NCBI RefSeq assembly: GCF_037975245.1
Contig: NC_092578.1
Coordinates: 7,779,501-7,843,500, forward strand
DNA length: 64,000 nucleotides
From: Apostichopus japonicus
Taxonomy: Eukaryota; Echinodermata; Holothuroidea; Aspidochirotida; Stichopodidae
Direction: 5' to 3'
The notes under the pieces were generated by a model. The model saw only the letters and a program-made list of their open reading frames with translations. It did not search any database and was not told the origin of the DNA. This document shows positions 11,001 through 21,219 of this stretch, one piece after another. A program made the position numbers and the translations under genes. Within the stretch, counting starts at the first letter, position 1. Each line of letters opens with the position of its first letter.

Positions 11001-13193
11001 AAAGTATTCGCAAGACAAGTTTTATTACAAAAAGCATTAAGCAACTATTTTTGTGTTCCCTGTTACGTAACCACTTATATGTTCGTGTATATGATATACG
11101 GTAGTAAGTATTAAATATATTGGCAATGGGTAGGCTACACTAGGAATACAGATATCATCTAAATATTATAGCGACATAAACTAAGCGGGGCTTTTCTCTC
11201 TATAGGAATCAACCGATTGGTTTCTAAGTTGTAGAACAAGAAATGAATCCAAAGGCAAAGTTTACGTTTTCTTAAGTTTTGGTGTTGATAATATGACATG
11301 TAGCTGTGTGACTAAATAAAACTAGATAAACATAAAATAAAGGAAGATAGGCTAACAATTGTATGTTGGTAGTAACGAAGGTGTAAACCGGTATATACTG
11401 TAGTTAAACAATCAAACCCGGCGGACAATTGTTGTTGTTATTCTATAACATTCCGTTATTATAAATACCGTACCACAAGTAAAAGTGTCAGTACAGTGGC
11501 CATCCGCCTGAAAAGTTAACCACTGTCAAGCAAAAGACCTACATGGACCTACTGAAGTGCCTTTTTCGGCGTGTTTCAAGTCACCATCATGCTTTGTGAA
11601 CCTTGGATGATATAAACTATATATAGTGGTTGTTTAAAATCGGGATGATTTAAGGCGTTTAAGAAATTAAACAAGATAAGGAACATTCAGCAGCGAGACA
11701 TGGCAGATGGGTCGGGCAAGGAGGGATAGGGGGGTGTGGGGGAGGGGTCATGCTAAACTTCTATCTCAAGTCTAAAAGATCATGATTGCATGCGTTTTGA
11801 TAGCCCAAGTCACCAGCTTTCAAATGTAGTAGAACATATATACCGTTGAATACTACGCTCTAGCAGCCTTGGTAAAGTGACGAATTTAGTGTGTAAGTCA
11901 ATGAAGCAATTACAATACTCGTGGTGCGACACCTATAATGGTAACATCGATTCTCTTTTTCAACCGCCAATCATTGCCTATAATATGATATGAGGACAAA
12001 AATCTAACACACTGGCATCACAATACGGGCATCTGGCCAAGTCTTTTATGGCTATTCTTGTTCTTCTCTTAAATCACACCAACAGACACACACACACGCA
12101 CACACCCATGCACACACAAACATACACACATGCACACACCTTACAATGCGTCTTTAATTACAACTTGCAAATGAAGTGACAAATCGTAGTGGTTAGAATA
12201 CGATTTGTTTCCTGGTCGATAATACATGTAGCCGTCCTTTTAGAGTCATGTCAATGCCGACCTTGTCCGACATTACTATAAATACATCACTTGTCGGATG
12301 CTGATGACGTCATATCCTGCCTGCCTGATTTATTCTTACGAAGCATTTTATTGTACACTTGCTATTAATACTGAACTTTTCTTTCTTTCATCATTATAAC
12401 CTACATGCGATATGTTAATTGAAGTATTATGTCTCATTGTATTCAAGACTCTTTCTCGTCGTCGAAGAAATACACAGAGAGTAAATTAACTGAAACGGGA
12501 AATATTCACAGCATCCACACCTGAGCAAAGTACAAGGGCAGATGTAGAAGAAACTATATTGATACACAAGACGATATACATATATATATATATATTTATA
12601 TATATTGTTGAATTATCTCAATATTTCAAAATCTTATACATTGTGATTTATATGAGCAACACCCAGTTCATGGGTTTGATAAAATTACCACAAATTTCGA
12701 AAACATCCCCAGGTTCCCCACTCCGTACCACCAGCTCCCCCCACCCAGCCCCCCCTCCTCAAATGCTTTAATATTTAATACGTGATTCGCCTTCCAATTT
12801 TGTACAGATGATCAAGAAGCGTTCCATTTACTCTAATATTTTCTACAAAAATTTGTAATACTATATAACTATAAGCCTATCCATATGTCATTGTGAGTTA
12901 TCTATGACTTGCCTAACATGATAGACAAAAGCAAATCATATACACATGTAATTGTGTATTATAGAAACTCGGCAGACTATCATTATACAATCATGTAAAT
13001 GAACACCCTTACCATCTCCGTGTAAGAATACCAGTCCCAATATCATGAGAAGAGGATGAAGATTAAATTGCTGCTCGGAGCCATCCCAAGCGAATCCTCC
13101 CAGTAGATGACCCGTCCAGTACCCGGTCAGTACTAAAAGGATGACCGCCAGGAGCTGAGATAAGGCCAACAAAGGGTAAAAGAAACGCGGCAT
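5833..13193 (-). CDS. CYB561: Cytochrome b561 family transmembrane electron-transfer protein (4 exons)
   Basis: A CYB561-family di-heme membrane protein, which passes electrons from cytosolic ascorbate across a vesicle or other membrane to ascorbyl radical or ferric iron. Coding exons on the minus strand are 13013-13193, 9020-9222, 7765-7922 and 5845-5998 (or to 5833). All introns are GT-AG and phases match (1, 0, 2). The product is about 232-235 aa, against ~250 for vertebrate CYB561. The four family heme-ligand histidines are visible: His46 (NLHPLLM), His80 or His84 (KVIHLVMH), His114 (YSAHSW) and His153 (PFHRFFG). Hydrophobic segments sit at about 6-26, 45-57, 80-96, 112-127, 153-170 and 190-207, as expected for six helices. 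The start is the first ATG before the first hydrophobic segment. I cannot separate CYB561 from its paralogs (CYBRD1, CYB561A3) with certainty. The C-terminus is ambiguous: CAG|GTATGT at 5845 is a good donor, but reading through gives only three more residues before TGA. Confidence 0.9.
6236..6690. repeat. Imperfect minisatellite
   Basis: Tandem imperfect units built from blocks such as ctagaccgtagaaaacaatg and gacaatagac/gatgaaactaaac. Units vary in length and order, giving a higher-order pattern of roughly 45-110 bases. It lies inside CYB561 intron 3. Confidence 0.75.
7365..7400. repeat. TA microsatellite
   Basis: Uninterrupted (TA)n directly 5' of the tRNA-derived SINE. Confidence 0.9.
7401..7525 (+). 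mobile_element. tRNA-derived SINE (family 2)
   Basis: tRNA-like head with A box (atagcctagtggttagggtg) and B box (ggttcgaatccc). A short body follows (gctgaaagttttttcactg and on to cattacgattttcat), then a (TA)n tail. The same body, antisense, occurs at 24225-24320. It is inserted antisense to CYB561 in its third intron. Confidence 0.75.
7528..7735. repeat. Long TA/TG compound microsatellite
   Basis: About 200 bases of TA dinucleotides with a short (TG)n block near 7594-7610 and scattered TAC/TTTA interruptions. It serves as the SINE tail and sits just inside the donor of CYB561 exon 3. It generates meaningless Tyr/Ile ORFs. Confidence 0.9.
7765..7922 (-). CDS. CYB561: CYB561 coding exon 3
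   Basis: Residues 129-180 plus two bases. Acceptor GTCTTAG|TGGG, donor TATC|GTAAGTAT. It encodes [13 protein letters not shown] and [11 protein letters not shown] (heme ligand His153), ending in the family-typical GLNEKL. A long TA microsatellite begins only about 25-30 bases into the following intron. Confidence 0.88.
7923..9019. other. CYB561 intron 2
   Basis: No exon seen. Contains a poly-A run with a TA tail (7981-8027) and an inverted-repeat MITE (8573-8705). Confidence 0.6.
8573..8705. mobile_element. Small MITE with inverted ends
   Basis: The ends are inverted copies built on gtattgctgccaca: GAAGCGTATTGCTGCCACA at the left, and GAAGTATTGCTGCCACAGG when the right end is read in reverse. 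Inner parts also pair loosely (tttcg/cgaaa blocks around a C run). No clear target duplication is visible. About 133 bases, so no coding capacity. Confidence 0.55.
9020..9222 (-). CDS. CYB561: CYB561 coding exon 2
   Basis: Residues 61-128. Acceptor TTCACAG|CTATA, donor ATGCAG|GTTCG. It carries the KVIHLVMH and [16 protein letters not shown] blocks, which are the most conserved part of the family and hold two or more heme-ligand histidines. Confidence 0.93.
9271..9420. repeat. (CGTCAT)n trinucleotide-type microsatellite
   Basis: Imperfect cgtcat/catcat units for about 150 bases. On the minus strand it opens Met/Thr-rich frames that are artefacts. Confidence 0.9.
9629..9695. repeat. 11-bp tandem repeat
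   Basis: Six near-identical copies of aacataaaggg, pure enough to suggest recent expansion. Confidence 0.9.
13013..13193 (-). CDS. CYB561: CYB561 coding exon 1
   Basis: Encodes residues 1-60 plus one base. It starts [15 protein letters not shown] and ends LVFLHGD, with donor GATG|GTAAGG. It contains the first helix and the NLHPLL motif with heme-ligand His46. Confidence 0.9.
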
Positions 13194-14655
13194 TTTGTTG
13201 TCTTGTTTTGGCTCCGTATTTTCTGGCGACTCAATTTAGTAAAAATCTAGCGAAACATGAAAGAAAGATGGAGAGAGTGGATGAAAGGACGAAGTAAAAT
13301 ATCAATGACTAATATATATAATATTGATATCAATGTTTTAATTGATTATGTTGTTATCATCTTATTATACATTCTATGTACAGATATGGTATTTGTTAAT
13401 ATTTTTCTGTTTTGTTTCTTCCGATCATACTAGGCTGGTTATTTCGGGTTTATGATTTCACTATGTTTTTCAGCATTAATTATATTGTAAGGGTTCCTCA
13501 TGTCAATCCATTACATCATTTGACTACATATATTTGTCACTAGAACTGTATATTTGCCTGCAGATATGCAGTACTGTAGTCCGCTGGAGTGCTTGTAGTA
13601 TAAGGAAGAACTTCATGGTGTTAGACACGTAATTTCAGTCCCGTAACCACTTCATCGTGGTTATAAATATAGATGATACCTTTTAATAATTATAGGAATA
13701 CAGATTTTTTTCGTGTTTTTTTTTTTCACTGAAGGTGTATGACCTCCTATAGAAAACTATAACTAAAAACATAATATTCAAAAGTTATTCATAGTTCATC
13801 GAATAGTCAATTCCAAATTTAATGATTTAGCATACAGTTATTTTTATATTTGAATAATTATTTTAATACGGCAGAATATCGTCGATGAAGTTTCTAAAGT
13901 AAAATGTTATTTTCACGTCGACTGGATGCAAATTATGACATATAAAATTGAAAAAATGTATACAAAAATATTAACAAAATAAGATGATTGGGAAAGGTAC
14001 TCGAATTTTGAAACTTCAACCTCCGTATATCACAAAGTTATGTTGTTCTTCGTCTAAAAAATACATTTCATTACAAAATTGAGATGTCACAAATTATTAA
14101 TTCTGAATAAAACAAGATTTTTTTGGCAAATGGCATTTGAATTCTCAGAGGAGTAACTTGCAAGATTGAAGAGCGATTGTTTCACGGTTGCCAGTACTAG
14201 GTGTGTCCATGTCGTTCTATATACTTGTAATATATCCTTTTCATTATCTTCTTTTACTCGAACAATCTTCCTTACCCCTCCCCCCCCCCCCCGTCTCTCT
14301 CTCTCTCTCCTCATATCTCCTCCATTCCATCAAGCACAGTAATTCCCAAAAGGATCACTACGATAGTCGCATTAACCAAGATCAAGCGACGCACGTCTGC
14401 GCTTAACTTTATCGTCTTTAATATCTTAAGTATACCCACCACAACGTAGTTTGCTCTCCGTCAAAGAGAATTTATCATGTAATGTACAGATGCCCTTAAG
14501 GGCCACCGGGTTTCAAAGCGCCTTGTTCAGGACATTGAACCTGTCTATGTCTAAGTAAAAGAAATGTACCATGTTGCATTGTCGTTATGTTTTCATACAT
14601 GGCTTCAGCTTTTCTCTCTCTCTCTATCCTCTCTCTATGTGTCACTGTCTCACTC
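13194..14655. other. 5' flank of CYB561 and intergenic DNA
   Basis: Probable 5' UTR and promoter of CYB561 just above 13193, but I see no distinct TATA box or noncoding exon that I can defend. A C run followed by (TC)n lies at 14278-14310. Confidence 0.45.
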
Positions 14656-14971
14656 AAACCGATTTCAATCATCATTAGGGACATTTTTCCCCCTCTATCT
14701 TCAACTTTGTTTTGTGCTTGTCGTTCTAGATATCTCTAGTAAAGTTATTCTACAGCCTGAATCGGGAATAAATTCTTGCTTGTATAGTTTTCTCCCTTCA
14801 GGGTTAGGTTTTCAAACCGATTTCAATCATCATTAGGGACATTTTTCCCCCTCTATCTTCAACTTTGTTTTGTGCTTGTCGTTCTAGATATCTCTGGTAA
14901 AGTTATTCTACAGCCTGAATCGGGAATAAATTCTTGCTTGTATAGTTTTCTCCCTTCAGGGTTAGGTTTTA
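14656..14971. repeat. Recent 158-bp tandem duplication
   Basis: Two head-to-tail copies (14656-14813 and 14814-14971) beginning aaaccgatttcaatc. By eye they differ at one base (ctctagtaa versus ctctggtaa), so the duplication is recent. No function visible. Confidence 0.92.
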
Positions 14972-17900
14972 GCAAGCAATTAGAGATCTGTCTTCTTTCA
15001 TAGGTACTGCAGATTATATCTAAAAGATTGTGAAATCCATATTGTCAAGACAACCAAGCCTTCCGCAGTATAGACAGATTTGGTGAATTCACACGAACTG
15101 ATTATATTAATCACTCATGGTTTAGTCAGAGATTTGGTAGGAATTATTACCAGAGATAATGGTGAATACGGTGATAATTTTTTTTCAACTTTCTGCTCCT
15201 AATCGCCTTCTTTTTCACCCTCTTCTTTTCATTGTTATTTGGTGGCATTTAAGCAAATATTTATTTATGTATTTCATTACGTCAGCAAATTAGATAATAA
15301 TAATATCGCGTAAAGGAAACCAAATCGATCGTCTTATTTTCATAATTAAACACATAATTGAAAATCGTGTATTGAATTAAAGCATAATTATACATAATCC
15401 ATAATTTTATTCATGTAGCATCAACTAATAATTATGTCAATTTTCATCACAAAGTTTCGAGAGAAAAAAAAACATAGCATTTTAGAATATTTCGAACATT
15501 GTTTAACAAAATACGTGTAGAGTGTAAAATAATGTAGTTATCATACAATTGTAACGGTAGTCTGGTTATAACACTTACAGGCGGTACTAATTTATCCAAT
15601 GAATGAATCATGATAATGCTATTGCTATAACATTGAATTTCTAATAAAATGTAATTATTATTTTTCATTCTCTCAATGGAACTAGCCTAAACTAATCAAT
15701 TCCGGCGTTCCATGAATGCCAGATATATAGCAATGACGTCATCTGTATTAACTCTTCTGAAGAATTTCAGATGTTTTAGTTTCAAATATTTTCGTAAACC
15801 TTGGATATGTCAGGTGTTTCCTTATTTAATTAAAAACAATACATTGGCTCACTTGTGTTATTTGGGAATTCGTATAGCGTATTCAAGGATATTTATTCCG
15901 ATAACAGACTGAAATTAAGCCGGCTATACATTAAGCAGCTTAATCGTCCACGTGGATCTGCACTGCCCTCCCCTCCAATATATCTTTCAAAAAGCATTTT
16001 ACCAAAGTAGGTAGAAGTAGAACATCACAAACATTCCCCTGTTGTTTACAATTTATAGATCACATAAATTAAATATGCAGAAAAGGAGTAAAGACTTACA
16101 AATTACCATTAAACCTTAACGTTCGTCAGTTTGAACCCTCAAATATGCTAGGAAGTTAAAATATGATCACTATAGCCAGCACTCCAAATCCGACAGCCAT
16201 TTTATCAGATATATGCTAGAAAGTGAAATAATGGTCACTACTTATACACTCAAACTTGGACAAGTATTTCTTATTCAATAATACATTCAAATATTTATAC
16301 TTTACCACGCCCTCAATATCTGGAAGGGGTTTCGTGATTCATAACCACAGGAAAGTACTTTTCAAAACAAATTTGAGCAATTTTTAGCATGCTAAAAGTT
16401 TCAGGCTAATACCAATGACATTTAACATTATAAATTCGTCATGATGGATGGGTGGCCGACATAATTCTTGTTGCTATAGAATTCAATTGTCCACCTCCTG
16501 CCCACCCCCCCCCCCTCCCTCCAACACCCAACTTCACCTTTCCCGATTACCCCACCCCGTCGCTACGACTTTCACTTAACACACGAATTTCTGTTCTTGT
16601 CAAATGAGAACTAATTTTGTATTCCATGAATTTAGTGTTGCATTACAAACATTGCAACGCTATGCATACACCAAGAAAATTTGTGTTACTTATGTCTAAA
16701 ATGTCCAATACCCCTCCATAAGTTTTTATATTGTAATATTGAGTAAATGTTAAGTACTATAAGAGGCAACATACAGGTTGTAACAAACCCAAATAAATAT
16801 TTTATATTAGTGTCTAGCGTTAGTATATGCCTCGGCTATACTTGCCCAATAATAATCATGTCGTATAGGTCTGCGTATGAACACTAAAGCATATGAAGGT
16901 CTCAAATGTAACGTTACTGTGAAATATCGAGGGACGCAGTCGAATAAACATTGCACCATGATTAAACTCTCAGTCAAAGCTAAACTAAAAATAACACCCG
17001 CTACGAAAACACACAGGAAAATTTTAAATCAAGAAAATGTCAGTATCTATATTTACATTTTTTTTTATGAAAACCATGAAATGTTCTGAACGTTGATGAA
17101 TTGGATGACGTCACAGAGTTGTAAAACTTTATAAATAAATAATGAGTCCGGTTGTGACGGTTGAACAATTTTAAGTTTTTGAAAATTGCAAAGTGTCACC
17201 TTTGAAGGCCATTGGATTCAATGAATTATCAATACATGGGTTACATGCATGAACGGTTATTAGTTATATGTGTGTGTATGTGTGTGTGTGTTGTTTGTTT
17301 TCTTTTTCGTTTGATTGTTGATGTTGCTGTTGTTGTTCGTATCTCTAGTTTAATTGTTGATGTTATTATTGTTTGATGCATTGTAATTTGGTTCTCTTTT
17401 GTACATTACCTTATTGTGTATATCAATATACGTAATTCGTATTTATCTCTGGCATCTAGTGTATACGACTATTTTGTAATATAGCTCGTGCTACAAATCC
17501 GATGATGATTGTAGTTTTATATATTTTGATATAATTCATAAGATATACCAACCACACGGGTGATGATTATAATAAGTATACGATGATAGTATAAATAAAG
17601 GACACGTTGAAACTATAAACGTTATATTACCATCGCGCATAGCCTATTGGTATATTATCATGATGTACAGTGTATTGTTATCATCACTTATGTTCCTTGT
17701 GGCGTTCCATAATCCTCGATTTGGTCATTCGATCTACACACACAAATAAACATGTCACTTATCTACACTATTACAACGACATCTTAACACGCATGGCAAA
17801 TAAAAACTCTTAAAAACTAAATCTGAATTACGAAATGATGAAACCTTTATTTTGTAAAGCATGTTAAACTTCTGGAAGTCGGTCGGGTTCGTTCGACTGT

Positions 17901-18379
17901 AATATCGATTCTACAGCAACAATATATGATTGCAGTGAAATTAGTGAACTGACTTGCACGGTAATGTGGAGAAAAAATCTGGTAAAAGTATATAATGAAA
18001 CGCTATGGCAATGGACAAATTGTTATACACTGAAATGTAAAGAAAAACGGCCATTTTCAAAAAAAAAGGAAGAATAACCACTGTGTTTCTCGTATGTTTT
18101 GAGTAGGCCTATATGCTATTTATAAACTTAAATTATTACACTGCTATACACAAACTATGAAAAGTTTTTTTTTTTAAATTGTTGTAGATTTAATGCAAAA
18201 ATCATAAAAACAACCTAATTACATCGTATAGTCTATAGGCCTGCAGTATGAGCTTTAACTCTTATCACTTCCGGCGCCATTCTTCTTTCAAACTTTTCAT
18301 ACGTCATGCATATAATTATGCCTACTTCATAATTTATTGTTCATTCATACTTAGTAAAGATTCCTAAATCCTATTGGTC
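14972..18379. other. Intergenic, nothing recognised
   Basis: AT-rich sequence with no conserved coding segment. Minor items: C run 16500-16515 and (TG)n at 17270-17290. Confidence 0.55.
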
Positions 18380-18388
18380 CATTCAGGT

Positions 18389-18437
18389 CAGCTGACCGTG
18401 GTTAATCCTGTGAGTAACGCACGGTAAAATTACGGGG
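18389..18437. repeat. Partial copy of the 18.5 kb palindromic MITE
   Basis: The block ggttaatcctgtgagtaacg-cacgg matches the right arm of the palindromic element at 18517-18703. It is about 80-110 bases away from it and in the same orientation as that arm. Confidence 0.55.
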
Positions 18438-18516
18438 CATCACTTTAATAAATCTTTGGTTATATGTAACCAAAAATGTTTTGTTTTATGATTTTTCCCC
18501 CACACAAATGGTAGTG

Positions 18517-18703
18517 TATGAATGAACGGGGTTAATCAACGGTCTAGCGTGCGTTACTCACATGATTAATGCACTCCGGGTGTTAATGCTATCGCTGGAT
18601 GCACTCGGGCTCCGCCCTCGTGCATCGCTTGCATTATCCCCCGATCGTGCATTAATCCTGTGAGTAACGCACGCTAGACCGTTGATTAACCCCTTATTCA
18701 TCG
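18517..18703. mobile_element. Near-perfect palindromic MITE
   Basis: Two arms of ~47 bases (18528-18575 and 18647-18693) are almost exact inverted copies, built on ggggttaatcaacggtctag and cgtgcgttactcaca. The central loop is itself inverted-repeat (gatgcactcgggc against gccctcgtgcatc), so nearly the whole element folds into one hairpin. No ORF. No clear target duplication; short inverted bases (atgaat/attcat) continue outside the arms. Confidence 0.75.
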
Positions 18704-18709
18704 CATCCG

Positions 18710-19600
18710 AAAAAGGGTTTATAGAAGGTTACTATAGAAACATATGTACAACTATTGTATAGCATACAAAATAAACCGTTGCCGAATTCCATTTGTAACA
18801 TGTACGCTTTTAACCAGCCTTACGTTCTGAATCAACTTTGAGACGAAATGCACATTATGCGTGTAACAGTATTTTCACTAGGGAAACATCGATGGAATAA
18901 CACGTGGGTGTATCAAATAAAGCAATTGAAAGTGACCATATCACTTGCATCTGTTGGCGGTTTTTTTTTGTCCGCTTTAATAATGCGTATTCCTTTTAAA
19001 TAAATTAAAGATATAACAAAAAATCGTAACCTTTTCAGTTGGATAGAACGTATTTCCCCCCTAACATCAAGGCAAATACGCATGCGCCGTTAACTTTGAT
19101 ATTTCGCTTCTGCAAAATATCAAAGAAGGTATAGTCTGTGCGCCTTCAGTCAGAGATTTAAAAATCTGATATTCTAAACAATGGGAAGTGAATAAAACAG
19201 ATGATTTTATAGAGTACTAAGAGGATAGTGGTCAGAGAAATTCTTCCAACAAAATGAGAAAAACAAGACACTTTTGTGGAAATCTATAGTCATGTCTTTA
19301 AGCTGAAAACAGGGCCGTATATATGGAGACACGACCTCTCCCCTCCCACATTCCCCTCCCTTCTCACCCTCGTTCTAACCTACGGTGTGTATTATACTAT
19401 TTTAATGCACTATCCACATACATTTTTTTCCATCCATGAAAACTGCTGCTTTCAAGAGATTATAGTATATCAAGATAAAAAAGTAACCCAAAAAGAGATG
19501 TTTTGACAAAAATCAAACTTGTATATATATATATATCTATTAATATGCACTTTTCATTGAAAACACTTTCGTGGACTATGTAGCAATGCAATTATATCGA
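18710..19600. other. Intergenic, nothing recognised
   Basis: AT-rich, with no gene or element that I can support. A (TA)n tract lies at 19521-19537. Confidence 0.5.
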
Positions 19601-19603
19601 GGT

Positions 19604-19960
19604 GTCAAAGGTCATTTGAGAATGGTATTTAGAAATATTGTCCGCCGACATCTAGACCGAAGCCCAAGTGTGAAAGGAAACTCCCCTACCCCCCCCCCGC
19701 CCCCAAAATCAACTTTTTACAACCTTGTGACGTCACGTGATGTGAATGTCTATATCCAAGCAAGGATTTGCTAGAAATGATCTGTGAAAGGTCATTTGAG
19801 AACAACTTCCACAAACATATTTTGCATTTATCTAGGCCGAGACTATACTGTAAACGAAAGTCGCTAAGAACTCATTTTTTTTCACCCTATAATGACGTCA
19901 CCCGTTGAATGTCATGATGCAGGCAAGAATTTGATATCGGGGTATAGACGTTATCGCCAA
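19604..19960. repeat. Two diverged tandem units of ~180 bp
   Basis: Units at about 19604-19780 and 19783-19960 share, in order: aaggtcatttgagaa, a tctag-ccga block, a gaaag block, an actttttac/tcaccct block, tgacgtcac, gaatgtc and gcaaggattt/gcaagaattt. They are clearly related but diverged, so this is an old dispersed repeat or tandem duplication. Confidence 0.6.
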
Positions 19961-19964
19961 TGAC

Positions 19965-20840
19965 ATTTATACTGTGTATATAACTGACTTTCGCATAAAT
20001 CACATTTCTCCTCATATTTCATGGTTAGAAGATTACATCACGCCTCGTAATACCACAGGTGTATATGTGTGTTTAATGTTATATCGTCACCAACGATCTC
20101 AGTTTGGGCATAAGCGCAAATGTGAATTTACGCAACGTATGATACATTGCATCCATGCATCAGCGCTATTTCCAATGTACATATCGATGTACCCTCCTTC
20201 TTTTTCGAGTGACCAAAACTGTATACAACACATATTTCGACAGTTTCCTACATACGATGAGCCACGCACGCATGCGTGAACAACCAACGCGCGTATATAG
20301 ATATAATGCGATCGTCAGGCGAGAAATGACACTCCGCGTAAATTAAACAGGTCCCACATGGGACTTTGTCCGTATGTAACTACTTACTCACATGCTGCGG
20401 TGAATCATCTAATTTTCGAGTTGGAAACTTGATACCGTAAGGAGTTACTGGATATTATACTCAATCGCTCATGGGCTAAAATTTAATTAACACGAGTAAT
20501 GCTGACTTTAGTCTTACAGTTGTTAATTACAAAAATTATTGCACCGGTGAAGGAAGAAGGAAGGAAATAGTGTGGAGAGTCACGGCGGATTTATTTTTTC
20601 TTCAAGTACTTGAAAAAAAGAAAAAGTTTAATCATGACGAAACTGAACTTATACACAGTGCAATCAGGTTCTAAATTAAAAGAAAAACAGAAAGAGAAAA
20701 TACGAGAGTGTTCTCATTTGTCATTGTGAGATCACTGGAGAAATCAGTATAATGTCCAATCTTTTTATCTTTTACTTTTTTGTACTCTCAGAAGCATTTT
20801 ACACATTGCAAGGTTCACGTAGTTTATCAAGAGTAGAGCA
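19965..20840. other. Intergenic, nothing recognised
   Basis: No supported gene; only short chance frames. Confidence 0.5.
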
Positions 20841-20846
20841 AAGGTT

Positions 20847-21112
20847 CTACGAGCTAGGGCAGAGACTGAAAATCATTGCTTGGAGCCAAACGCCAGAAGG
20901 CAAAATCTCACGACTATACCTACATTGAGCGATGTGCAGGGTACAGTATAGGCTACATGTAAGGTGCTCAAGGTAAACGCTTGGAGGGTCCGCATGCCCG
21001 ATGAGTGTAAGATTGTGGGCCGAGATTCTTTTCGTGGGCGCAGAATGAATTTTTTCAAAGGCCCGGCAGGCCGGACACTGTATTATGGGCCACCTTAATG
21101 AGAACCCCTGAT
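20847..21112. mobile_element. Possible hAT-type DNA transposon remnant
   Basis: The right end, read on the minus strand, begins caggggttctcattaagg and is followed by ggcc-rich sequence, the style of many hAT termini. The left end near 20838 (caaaggttctacgagc) is a poor match. No target duplication found, so this is tentative. Confidence 0.3.
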
Positions 21113-21137
21113 TTAAAGTCTTTGTAATAAGCCTATA

Positions 21138-21215
<78 letters not shown>

Positions 21216-21216
21216 T
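21138..21216. repeat. (CA)n(TA)n compound microsatellite
   Basis: About 25 bases of CA followed by ~50 bases of TA with occasional TTTA interruptions. Confidence 0.9.
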
Positions 21217-21219
21217 GAG

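Larger units (their letters stand above)
9223..13012. other. CYB561 intron 1
   Basis: No further exon seen. It holds a CGTCAT repeat (9271-9420), an 11-bp tandem repeat (9629-9695), a CA-rich stretch (12083-12140), a short TA tract (12577-12606) and a G-rich tract (11705-11748). Confidence 0.55.
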
